Below are positions 57,301 to 64,000 of a stretch of DNA of 64,000 bases, one piece after another. This stretch comes from Marinobacter sp. BGYM27 (GTDB lineage: Bacteria > Pseudomonadota > Gammaproteobacteria > Pseudomonadales > Oleiphilaceae), in NCBI GenBank assembly GCA_025153445.1, contig JANZNS010000001.1:62001-126000 (forward strand). Direction: 5' to 3'. A program made the position numbers and the translations under genes. The notes under the pieces were generated by a model that did no database searches, was not told the DNA's origin, and was given only the letters and a program-made list of their open reading frames with translations. Position 1 is the stretch's first letter; each line of letters starts with the position of its first letter.

Positions 57301-60300
57301 GTGATCACCCTTGAAGGACACGGCCGTGATCTGCCGGATCAGACCCTGGACCTCAGCCGCACACTGGGCTGGTTTACCCGGTTGTATCCGGTCGCTCTGG
57401 AGGCGGGTGCCGATCTGACATCGACTCTAAAAGCCACCAAAGAACACCTGCGCGAATTGCCCTCCGGCGGGCTCGGTTTTGGCGTGCTCAAGCATCTCAG
57501 TCAGGTAACGCTGGACACCGGTCAGGGCACCGGGCTGACCTTCAATTATCTCGGGCGCTTTGACGGCGCTGATGAACGTGCGTCGCTGGTGCTGACTGCC
57601 GGGGATACCGGCGCTACTCGTTCAAGCAATGGCTTTATGGCCAATGCGCTGGTGGTGGACGGTTTGATCCGTGACGGCCAGCTGCGCTTTGACTGGCAGT
57701 TCAGTCGCGCCCGTTTCCGTGCGGAATCCATCGAACAGTTGATGGTGCTCTATCGGGATGCGTTGACGGATCTGATCGAAGGTTGTGCTGAGAGTGCGGG
57801 CGGATTGACGCCTTCGGATGTGCCGCTGGCGTCGGTCGATCAGGTGTGGCTCGATCGACTCCCGGATGCCCGCAATATCGAGGATGTGCTGCCGCTGGCA
57901 GCCATGCAGGAAGGTATTCTGCTCCACAGTCTGCTGGAGCAGGGCACCGGCATTTACCTGATGCAGGATCACTATCAGGTCGACGCGGATGTGGATTTTG
58001 ACGCCTTTACCAAAGCATGGAATGCGGTGGTTCAGCGACATCCGATGCTGCGCACCGGCTTCTGTGGCCTTGATGGTGGTGAGCAGCGCCAAATTGTCTA
58101 TCGCAAGGTGCCATCGCCTACCCAATACATCGATCTGAGCCACCTTGACCGGGATAACGCTGAGCAGGAGCTGGAAGCCTTGCTGGCGCAGGAGCGTCGG
58201 GAAGGCTTTGATTTTGCCAAACCGCCATTGCTGCGACTGCGACTCGTGCATTTCGGCCCGCAGGATAATCGGATCATTCAGAGCCACCATCATGCGTTGA
58301 TTGATGCCTGGTGCCGGGGGCTGATGCTGGCGGAGTTCTTCTCCAACTATCAGGCAAGCCTTGGCGGGCGTTTGAGATCCCTGCCGCCGGCACGTCCATA
58401 CCGGGATTTTATTGCCTGGCTGCAGTCGCAGGATGACGAACTGTCGCGCCGATACTGGCAAAGCACACTGGCCGGTTTCTCCGAAGTCACGCCTTTGCCG
58501 TATCAGCATAGTCCGGTGGGCGAGAGTGGCATCAGCGATGTCACCTTGATGCTGGATCAGCACCAGACCGAACAGCTTGCGGCTCGCGCCCGCAGTCTGA
58601 AGTTGACCGTTAACACCTTCATGCAAGCGGCCTGGGCGTTGCTGCTGATGCGCCATAGCGGCCGCAGCGATGTGGTATTTGGTGTCACCGTCGCGGGCCG
58701 GCCGGCGGAGTTGGACGGCATTGAAGAAACCCTGGGACTGTTCATCAATACGCTGCCGTTGCGGGTGCAGGGTGCGGGTGCTCGGATGACCACCGGTGAA
58801 CTGCTGAGCGCGATGCAGGCGGTTAACGCCGACATGCGCCAGCATGAGCACCTGTCGCTGGCTGAAGTGCAGCATCTGGCAGAGACCGCCCGCGGCGATG
58901 CGCTGTTCGACAGCCTGTTTGTATTCGAGAACGTCCCGATGGGGGCTGAAGTCATGGCTGCCGCGAGTGAATACCGGATCACCCCGCTGGCCAACCGAAC
59001 CCATACCAACTATCCGCTGACGGTGGTCATCCTGCCGGGTGAGACCTATCAGTTGCAGTTCAGCTATGACCAGCAACGCTTCCGGTCTGGCGATATGGGG
59101 GTTCTGCTTGAGCAGTTCCGACATGTTCTGTTGCAGCTGGTGGCCTCGACGGATCAGACCATTGCTGACATCGAGCTGAATGCCAGCGAGGACATGCGGC
59201 ATCTGATGACGCTGGGGCAGGGGCCAGTGCGGCCTGACTGGACATCGCTCAGCTATCTTGAACGTTTCGAAGCCTGGACCCTGGCAGATCCCCAGCGCGA
59301 AGTCGCACGTTGCATGGGTCAGAGTCTTAGCTACGTCGAACTGAACGGCCAGGCCAATCAACTTGGCCATGGCCTTATCGCTGCCGGTGTGAAACCGGAT
59401 CAGGTGGTGGTGCTCTATGCACCGCGTAGTCTGGCACTACTGTCGATGATGATCGGTACATTCAAGGCGGGCGCGGCCTATCTGGCGCTGGATGACCGCC
59501 ACCCACCGGCCCGCAGTGCGCGGATGATGGCAAATAGCAAGGCGCCGGTTTTGTTGATGCCCGAGGCTTGTCGAGAAGAGGTGGCGGCGATACTGGCCGA
59601 AACCGATTATGCGCCTCAGGTATTGACGGTCGAATCCCTGCTGGCCAGCGGAGAGCTGTCGAATCCCGGTATTTATGCCGGTATGGATCAACTGGCCTAT
59701 GTCATCTTCACATCCGGTTCCACTGGCGAGCCCAAGGGCGTGATGGTGAACCAACAGGGCATGCTCAATAACCAGCTCTCCAAAGTGCCTTATCTGGAAC
59801 TGGGCGACGGCGATGTGGTGGCGCAAACCGCTGCGACCGGCTTTGATATTTCGGTCTGGCAATTCCTCACCGCGCCGCTTTTCGGTGGCCGGGTCGAGAT
59901 TATTCCCGATGCGATCACTCACGCCCCCCAGCGTTTGCTGGCTCATGTGGCCGAAAACGGCGTCAGTGTGCTGGAGAGCGTGCCGGCGGTAATTGATGGG
60001 ATGCTGGCCTCGCCTGACCGGCCTCTGCCGGGCCTGCGCTGGCTGCTACCGACTGGCGAAGCATTGCAGAAGGTACTGGTCGAACGCTGGTTCGCCCGAT
60101 ATCCCGGTATTCCTTTGGTCAATGCCTACGGTCCAGCCGAGTGTGCCGATGACGTGGCGTTGCACACCCTGCGGTCCGCCGATACGGCCAGCGTACCTAT
60201 TGGTCTTCCGACCGATAACAACCGTTTATATGTGTTGGATGACACCCTGGCGCTGGCGCCTCAGGGCGTGATCGGCGAGTTGTATGCCGGTGGCACCGGC

Positions 60301-61065
60301 GTCGGTCGCGGCTATGCCGGGCGCCCCGGACTCACTGCAGAGCGGTTTGTACCCGACCCGTTTGGCAACCCTGGTGATCGCCTGTATCGCACCGGCGACC
60401 TTGCCCGTTGGAACGAAGAAGGCGTGCTTGAATATGCCGGTCGTGCCGACTTCCAGTTGAAAATCCGTGGTCAACGCATCGAGCCTGGCGAAATCGAATC
60501 CTGCCTTCAGCAATGCGCCGGAGTCAGGCATGCCGTGGTGGCCGCGCAACCGACACCACACGGGGTTCAACTGGTGGGTTATATGGTCGCGGAGAGTGGC
60601 GCGACTATCGATATCGAATCTGTCCGGGAGAGGCTATCAGCGGCGCTGCCGGCGGTAATGGTGCCCAGTCATCTGATGCTGCTGGACCAGCTGCCGCTCA
60701 ATGCTAACGGCAAGCTCGACCGCAAGGCCCTGCCGTCGCCGGACTGGCAGGCCCGGTCTTTTGAAGCGCCACTGGGCGACCTAGAACAATCGCTTGCTGA
60801 GGTCTGGCAGGACCTGCTCAAAGTCGAAAGGGTAGGTCGCCATGACCACTTCTTCGAACTGGGTGGCCATTCGCTGTTGGCAACCCGCCTGTTATCCCGT
60901 ATCCGCGAACGATTTGATGTAAACGTGCCGCTGGCTGAAGCCTTTGAAGCCACAACCGTGGCGAGCATGGCGCAGGTAATTGCGCGTCTGCAGGCCAATA
61001 CGCTGGATGAGGAAAAACTCGACAGTCTTGATGCGTTGATGAGCGAACTGGAGGAGATCGAATAA
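51367..61065 (+). CDS. siderophore NRPS: FAAL-ACP-C-A(Asp)-PCP-E-C-A(Dab)-PCP
   Basis: A 3232-residue lipopeptide synthetase. Domains in order: fatty acyl-AMP ligase (~1-560; A3 core YTSGSTSAPKGVMVSH near 174); ACP with phosphopantetheine Ser625 (FFSLGGNSV); condensation domain HHIIADG (His810-His811, ~690-1110); adenylation domain 1 (~1125-1620) with code DLTKIGHVGK, matching the Asp code DLTKVGHIGK; PCP with Ser1659 (LGGDS); epimerisation domain with HHLAVDG (His1845-His1846) and EGHGRD and NYLGR; condensation domain of the D-to-L kind with HHALIDAW (His2308-His2309); adenylation domain 2 (~2635-3120) with code DIWELTADDK, the 2,4-diaminobutyrate code; PCP with Ser3169 (LGGHSL). There is no thioesterase. 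The acyl chain would be loaded by the FAAL, giving acyl-D-Asp-Dab on the last PCP for transfer to the next protein. No Asp beta-hydroxylase domain is seen. The stop overlaps the next NRPS start by one base. The weak spot is that codes were read by eye. Confidence 0.93.
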   Translation: MSFKPERFENFADVLSFHARHCPEGDVIRHIVSDDAPPRVTRYGELDRHARAVAAMLQDQLSPAAGERCLLMLPSGADFAAAFFGCFHAGVIAVPAFPPENNRQAYFDRLAGIMRDAKPKAVLGLAADLERYEAQLTPLLPEGGQLLAVDSVDRSLADALQPHAIAPQDLAFLQYTSGSTSAPKGVMVSHANLMANERAMAQGFNATKDEVWVNWLPLFHDMGLMAGLLLPIYHGHCVHLMTPQFFLQRPARWLEAISKHKGTFSGGPDFAYRLCAERIPASEIEKLDLSHWRLAFTGSEPIRPETLRLFAGNMAIGRFDERSLAPSYGLAEATLFVCSHGLDRNSCYRINTFDARQLATEDGENALRTSTLVGCGLSDQDHPLKLLDPVTGESVGNGQVGEIWVGGPSVTQGYWQNPEATAAAFAEDDGVRWTRTGDLGLVHEGDLYIAGRQKDVIILNGQNLYPQDIEHLLEQEIELLRQGRISAFPVADEVGAEAIGLALEISRNVRRLVRPEMICSTIAETLSDALQVAPHLILLLEPGTLPRTTSGKLQRSACLPGWEQQSLSVFAAWRGGRLLDDVAEGGASADAASLLHPEVVAAWREVLNCNQLDAQSHFFSLGGNSVAAMQVLSRVSTALGIQLEPAGLFEHTRLGAFSDWVMAQAKAANPQGAIAPAPLDAPLLQSHAQQRLWFLDRLEAGSTAYHLCGEWMLTGEPDRAALQGSFDALAARHDSLRTVFTADADNRPLQVIQPAAPVRIHQHSIQDQAALDALSRELVGQPMDLTKGPLWQAHLVQMGEGDFRVLLVIHHIIADGWSAQVLVEDFAELYRAHVEQRPAQLADLTVNYADVAQWQRQQLAKENEALLAWWKAELGDEQPVLELPADRTRPNQQSHRGARFAFNFPPELSERLRALAQDSGVTLFMLMLALYKTQLYRYSGQRDLRVAVPVAGRTRQETERLVGLFVNTLVLRSEPAAGATFSDFLEQVKTRTLGAQAHQKLPFDQLVEALQPERNLRHNPLCQVKFTQQLPLPENVELPGLRLSMHQRDDDTAHFDLGLDITDQPNGIEAVLTYACDLFDESRIEAFADELKSLAAQVVEKPAIRLGELALQALPSRQPGPLVGLPRADVLALWRDQLPTCQNRIALQYDDEALDFDWLESESNRLSQALRAKGVDCESRVGLCLDRSPAFVVAMLATLKAGAAFVPLDPKWPAERQAFVLGDCGATALLADNAIAGFDGPVMDFSASADWRQSVDQPLNAAIHPSQAAYLIYTSGTSGTPKGVVVSHGALANYVQGLLQTLKLTPGASMAMVSTVAADLGHTTLFGALCSGRTLHLLSADRVMVAEGFATYMDAHQVGVLKIVPTHLAGLLQADNPARALPTEALIMGGETLAPELVRQVQQLRPQCRVFNHYGPSESTVGVLLNELPSDAPTGAVPLGYPLPNIRALVLSDEGLALPQGAVGELYLGGAGLARGYLQRPGQTASQFLPDPFHSGERLYATGDRALMLADGRMTFHGRTDDQIKVRGYRVSLGEIGHRLRGYPGISDVHVQVGDDGQLIAYPLVKGVESFDVEALRGVLTEQLPDYMVPAHIVPLAAFPLTGNGKLDRQALPAPDRQSADFDAPQGPVEEVLAGLWQQLLKIEQIGRHDNFFTLGGDSIISLQVIARARKQGIRLMPKQLFEKQTIAELAQVADTDMPAAESAPVAAQAKESVSDFPLSPIQLAFFDRPFEGMDHWNQSVRLSARDPLDAECLQQALAAIVAQHSSLRLRFSRNDAGQWRQRFEAASRHSGDSVLWLRHAMNEADIVGYFNEAQRSLDLAQGPLIRAVLVNLESGGQHMLLAVHHLAVDGVSWRILLEDLQLAYRQLASGQAVSLDNVSADFADWSRHLQSAAAGGSFESELPFWESILASDTALPCDKPEGSALISDAESLGMALDAKLTTRLLNDVPAAYRTRINDILLAALADALARWTGRSRNVITLEGHGRDLPDQTLDLSRTLGWFTRLYPVALEAGADLTSTLKATKEHLRELPSGGLGFGVLKHLSQVTLDTGQGTGLTFNYLGRFDGADERASLVLTAGDTGATRSSNGFMANALVVDGLIRDGQLRFDWQFSRARFRAESIEQLMVLYRDALTDLIEGCAESAGGLTPSDVPLASVDQVWLDRLPDARNIEDVLPLAAMQEGILLHSLLEQGTGIYLMQDHYQVDADVDFDAFTKAWNAVVQRHPMLRTGFCGLDGGEQRQIVYRKVPSPTQYIDLSHLDRDNAEQELEALLAQERREGFDFAKPPLLRLRLVHFGPQDNRIIQSHHHALIDAWCRGLMLAEFFSNYQASLGGRLRSLPPARPYRDFIAWLQSQDDELSRRYWQSTLAGFSEVTPLPYQHSPVGESGISDVTLMLDQHQTEQLAARARSLKLTVNTFMQAAWALLLMRHSGRSDVVFGVTVAGRPAELDGIEETLGLFINTLPLRVQGAGARMTTGELLSAMQAVNADMRQHEHLSLAEVQHLAETARGDALFDSLFVFENVPMGAEVMAAASEYRITPLANRTHTNYPLTVVILPGETYQLQFSYDQQRFRSGDMGVLLEQFRHVLLQLVASTDQTIADIELNASEDMRHLMTLGQGPVRPDWTSLSYLERFEAWTLADPQREVARCMGQSLSYVELNGQANQLGHGLIAAGVKPDQVVVLYAPRSLALLSMMIGTFKAGAAYLALDDRHPPARSARMMANSKAPVLLMPEACREEVAAILAETDYAPQVLTVESLLASGELSNPGIYAGMDQLAYVIFTSGSTGEPKGVMVNQQGMLNNQLSKVPYLELGDGDVVAQTAATGFDISVWQFLTAPLFGGRVEIIPDAITHAPQRLLAHVAENGVSVLESVPAVIDGMLASPDRPLPGLRWLLPTGEALQKVLVERWFARYPGIPLVNAYGPAECADDVALHTLRSADTASVPIGLPTDNNRLYVLDDTLALAPQGVIGELYAGGTGVGRGYAGRPGLTAERFVPDPFGNPGDRLYRTGDLARWNEEGVLEYAGRADFQLKIRGQRIEPGEIESCLQQCAGVRHAVVAAQPTPHGVQLVGYMVAESGATIDIESVRERLSAALPAVMVPSHLMLLDQLPLNANGKLDRKALPSPDWQARSFEAPLGDLEQSLAEVWQDLLKVERVGRHDHFFELGGHSLLATRLLSRIRERFDVNVPLAEAFEATTVASMAQVIARLQANTLDEEKLDSLDALMSELEEIE

Positions 61066-64000
61066 TGCAGGGCAACGCGTTGGCGCTGTCGCGTCGTTTT
61101 ATTGAGCTGGAACCGGCCAAGCGGCGTGTATTCCTCGGCAAACTGGAAGCGCAGGGGTTATCGCTGTCCGCGTTGCCCATCCCGGTCGGTGCGGCGGGGG
61201 ATAGTAGCCCTGCGTCCAGTGCCCAGCAACGCCTCTGGTTTATCGATCAGCTTGAGCCCGGCAACAGCGCCTACCATCTGCCTGGCGCCCTGCGTTTGTT
61301 GGGTCGGGTGGATGAATCGGCAATTCAGGCGGCGTTTAATGTGTTGGCCGAGCGCCATCACAGCCTGCGAACTGTCTTCCAGGCTGACGATCAAGGCGAG
61401 CCGTTGCAGTGCGTCCAGCCGGCGCAGGCGATCACTGTCGAATCAATGCATGCAGTCGATGAAGCGGATTTTGAACAACGGTCTCGTGAGTTTTCACGTC
61501 GGGCCTTTGACCTTGAAACCGGGCCGCTGTGGCGTGTTGCGCTGGTAACGATCGACCGTGCCGACGGCGTTGCCGAGTCGCGTTTGCTGTTGTGCCTGCA
61601 TCACATCATCGCTGACGGCTGGTCAATCCAGCTATTGCTGTCGGAGTTCGTGCATTGCTATCGCGCGTCGATTAAGGGCGAAATGCCATCGCTGACGCCG
61701 TTGCAGGTTCAGTATGAAGATTACTCGCTATGGCAGCGCAAAACGCAGGAGGCGGGTGCCGGGCAGGTGGATCTGGATTACTGGGTTTCTAAACTGCAGG
61801 AACAACCTCCGGTGCTGGAATTGCCATCGGATCATCCCCGTCCGGCCCAGCAAAGTTTCCGGGGCGAGCGTCACAGCTTCGCCCTTGAAGCATCGCTGGC
61901 AACCGCACTTACAAGCTTTGCCCGGGACAGGGGGGTGACACTGTTTACCGTATTGCTGGCGGCATACAAGGTGCAGCTTTTCCGTCTGAGTGGACAAACC
62001 GACCTGTGTGTCGGGGTGCCGATTGCGGGCCGTACCCGTCCTGAAACCGAATCGGTTATCGGCTTGTTTGTGAATACCCAGATTCTGCGCAGTGACATGG
62101 CGGGGACGCAGACATTTGATCAAGTGCTGGCCTCGGTGCGACAGCTTTCACAGGAAGCGCAGGCCCATCAGGACTTGCCGTTCGAACAACTGGTTGATGT
62201 GCTCCAGCCGGAACGTAGCCTTAGCCACAATCCGCTATTTCAGGTGCTCTATAACCACCAGCAGCGTGAAGGCGAGCACTTTGAACTGACACATGAACTC
62301 AGCTGCGAACTAATGCCACAGGATAGCGGCGCCGCTCAATTCGACCTGGCGCTACACACCTGGGAAAGCCGCGACGGTGCGATCACCGGCAACTGGAATT
62401 ACGCCACCGATCTGTTTGATCGCAGCACCATCGAGCAGATGCACACCCGCTTCGAATCGTTGCTGAGTCAGATGGTGGCGCAACCGGACAGGGCGATTGG
62501 TGATTACGACCTGCTGGATGAGACCAATCGGGAAGCGTTGTCTGACTGGAACTCAACGTCTGCGGATTACGGTCAGCCGATCCCGGTTCACCAGCTATTT
62601 GAACAACAGGCTCTGGCTTATCCGGATCGTGTTGCTCTGGTGTTCGCTGATAAGACCCTGACCTATGCCGAACTCGATCAACAAGCGAATCAGCTGGCCC
62701 ATGCGCTTCGAGCCGCAGGCATCGGCGCTAACAGCCGCGTGGGCGTGAGTGCCGAACGCTCCATCGAACTGGTAGTCGCGCTGTATGGCATCGTCAAAGC
62801 CGGCGCAGCCTATGTGCCTATCGATCCGGATCATCCACAGGCCCGCAAGCAACAGGTGTTGCAGGACGCCGGAATTGATCTGCTGTTGACTCACGATGCA
62901 GTATTAGAGCGACTGCCTAAGGTTTCCGATGTGACGGTCTGGAATCTGGACCAGCAGGATCTGAGCGATCAGCCGATTTCTGCGGCCGAGTTAGTTTTCC
63001 ACCCGAATCAGCCGGCGTATGTCATCTACACGTCCGGCTCCACCGGCAAGCCCAAGGGCGTCACTAACACTCACGGCGCTTTTTTTAATCGCTTGCAGTG
63101 GATGCAGGCAGAATATCAGCTAGACGTCCGCGATGTGGTCCTCCAGAAAACCCCTTACAGCTTCGATGTCTCGGTCTGGGAATTCTTCTGGCCGCTGATG
63201 ACGGGCGCACGTTTGGTCATTGCTGAGCCCGGTGCGCACAAGGACCCCGCTCAATTATCCGGCCTCATCAAAAAACAGCACATCACCACGCTGCACTTTG
63301 TGCCGTCGATGTTGGCGGCATTCATGAGTCAGGAAAACCTGTTCGCCAATGGTTTGCGTCGAATTATCTGCAGCGGCGAAGCGCTGCCAAAAGCCTTGCA
63401 GGATCAGGTGCTGGATCGCTTGCCAAACGCCCAGCTCTACAACCTCTACGGCCCAACCGAAGCGGCCATCGACGTCACCCATTGGGCTTGCCGTTCCGAT
63501 GAGCGCCACACGGTGCCGATCGGTCAGCCCATTGCCAATCTGCAGATCCATATTCTGGATGCCCGACTGAACGAACAGCCGATCGGTGTCCCCGGTGAAC
63601 TCTATATCGGTGGTGCCGGACTGGCCCAGGGCTATCACGGCAGGCCCGATCTCACCGCCGCGAGCTTTATCCCGAGCCCGTTCACTGCAGGTGAGCGACT
63701 GTATCGCAGCGGCGACCTGGCCCGCTGGTGCAAGGATGGCTCGCTGGAATATCTGGGCCGCCTCGATCACCAGATCAAACTGCGGGGTTTGCGAATCGAG
63801 TTGGGTGAAATTGAAACCTTGCTGCGAGACCAACCCAACGTCAGTGATGCTGTAGTGGTCGCCCGCAAAATTGGCGATAGCGAGCAATTGGTGGGTTATC
63901 TGCAAAGCCAAGCGGCGGACACGGATGCGATCCGCGCAGTACTCAAACAGCATCTGCCGGATTACATGGTACCGGCCCATCTGATGCTGCTTGACCGTTT
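61065..64000 (+). CDS. second siderophore NRPS, C-A(Ser)-..., 3' end outside window
   Basis: An open frame from ATG 61065 (TAATG overlap with the first NRPS) to the right edge, about 978 residues visible, without a stop. An N-terminal docking-like segment is followed by a condensation domain (~45-480; HHIIADG at His179-His180) and an adenylation domain from ~500 (A3 core YTSGSTGKPKGV near 655). The nine visible code positions read DVWHISLID, matching the Ser code DVWHLSLIDK except one conservative change. This places Ser third in the chain after Asp and Dab. Downstream domains, including any epimerase, hydroxyornithine modules and the release domain, lie beyond the window. Confidence 0.9.
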   Translation, partial: MQGNALALSRRFIELEPAKRRVFLGKLEAQGLSLSALPIPVGAAGDSSPASSAQQRLWFIDQLEPGNSAYHLPGALRLLGRVDESAIQAAFNVLAERHHSLRTVFQADDQGEPLQCVQPAQAITVESMHAVDEADFEQRSREFSRRAFDLETGPLWRVALVTIDRADGVAESRLLLCLHHIIADGWSIQLLLSEFVHCYRASIKGEMPSLTPLQVQYEDYSLWQRKTQEAGAGQVDLDYWVSKLQEQPPVLELPSDHPRPAQQSFRGERHSFALEASLATALTSFARDRGVTLFTVLLAAYKVQLFRLSGQTDLCVGVPIAGRTRPETESVIGLFVNTQILRSDMAGTQTFDQVLASVRQLSQEAQAHQDLPFEQLVDVLQPERSLSHNPLFQVLYNHQQREGEHFELTHELSCELMPQDSGAAQFDLALHTWESRDGAITGNWNYATDLFDRSTIEQMHTRFESLLSQMVAQPDRAIGDYDLLDETNREALSDWNSTSADYGQPIPVHQLFEQQALAYPDRVALVFADKTLTYAELDQQANQLAHALRAAGIGANSRVGVSAERSIELVVALYGIVKAGAAYVPIDPDHPQARKQQVLQDAGIDLLLTHDAVLERLPKVSDVTVWNLDQQDLSDQPISAAELVFHPNQPAYVIYTSGSTGKPKGVTNTHGAFFNRLQWMQAEYQLDVRDVVLQKTPYSFDVSVWEFFWPLMTGARLVIAEPGAHKDPAQLSGLIKKQHITTLHFVPSMLAAFMSQENLFANGLRRIICSGEALPKALQDQVLDRLPNAQLYNLYGPTEAAIDVTHWACRSDERHTVPIGQPIANLQIHILDARLNEQPIGVPGELYIGGAGLAQGYHGRPDLTAASFIPSPFTAGERLYRSGDLARWCKDGSLEYLGRLDHQIKLRGLRIELGEIETLLRDQPNVSDAVVVARKIGDSEQLVGYLQSQAADTDAIRAVLKQHLPDYMVPAHLMLLDR

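Noticed and set aside
57622-59370. 582-codon open frame on the minus strand
   Set aside because: It lies wholly antisense inside the NRPS epimerase/condensation region; its translation has no recognisable domain and reflects codon bias of the sense gene.

Overview
The window looks like a chromosomal segment from a marine gammaproteobacterium. The evidence is the complete mrdA-mrdB-mltB-rlpA-dacA-ybeD-lipB block, an rpsF-rpsR-membrane protein-rplI operon, an FNR/ANR-type regulator, FabB, and a locus for an amphiphilic (acylated) hydroxamate siderophore. The predicted product resembles the marinobactins known from Marinobacter, so a Marinobacter-like or related organism is plausible, but this is inference and not a taxonomic proof. 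I saw no transposase, phage gene, integrase or CRISPR array.

Layout. 1-5.0 kb: the end of a cyclic-nucleotide-binding/HDOD signalling protein cut by the window edge, a LON-domain protein, and a convergent three-gene unit (two membrane proteins with degenerate GGDEF domains, then a DedA-PAP2 fusion). 5.3-15.8 kb: proA-nadD, rsfS-rlmH, and the elongation/peptidoglycan set mrdA (PBP2), mrdB (RodA), mltB, rlpA, dacA, followed by ybeD-lipB. 15.9-29.7 kb: single genes and short units: a canonical diguanylate cyclase, an ABC1-family kinase, a YqaA-type membrane protein, a chemoreceptor, a glutaredoxin, PPi-type phosphofructokinase, mpl-ubiX-ATPase, a long-chain-type acyl-CoA dehydrogenase and a large unknown lipoprotein. 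29.8-38.4 kb: tRNA-Leu(CAG), rnr-rlmB, the rpsF operon, dnaB and alr. 38.4-46.7 kb: a small unknown protein, an SDR-like protein lacking its catalytic residues, fnr, fabB, a fructosamine-kinase-like protein, lipA, a divergent LysR/Crp-like regulator pair and a PACE efflux protein. 47.0-47.1 kb: tRNA-Met.

47.3-64.0 kb is a siderophore locus that runs off the right edge. A Fur-box-controlled ECF sigma factor is followed by a PvdE-like ABC exporter. A second Fur box precedes an ornithine N-monooxygenase, and then come two NRPS genes. The first NRPS is FAAL-ACP-C-A-PCP-E-C-A-PCP and the second begins C-A. Read from the primary sequence, the three adenylation-domain specificity codes are DLTKIGHVGK (Asp type), DIWELTADDK (diaminobutyrate type) and DVWHISLID plus an unseen last position (Ser type). 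The predicted start of the product is therefore acyl-D-Asp-Dab-Ser, which matches the first three residues of marinobactins if the Asp is beta-hydroxylated. No Asp beta-hydroxylase, formyl/acetyltransferase, TonB receptor or thioesterase is inside the window.

Regulatory signals of note are two strong Fur-box candidates, a pair of overlapping hairpins with a shared arm just before the first NRPS gene, a promoter that overlaps a terminator ahead of rpsF, and several perfect bidirectional terminators between convergent genes.
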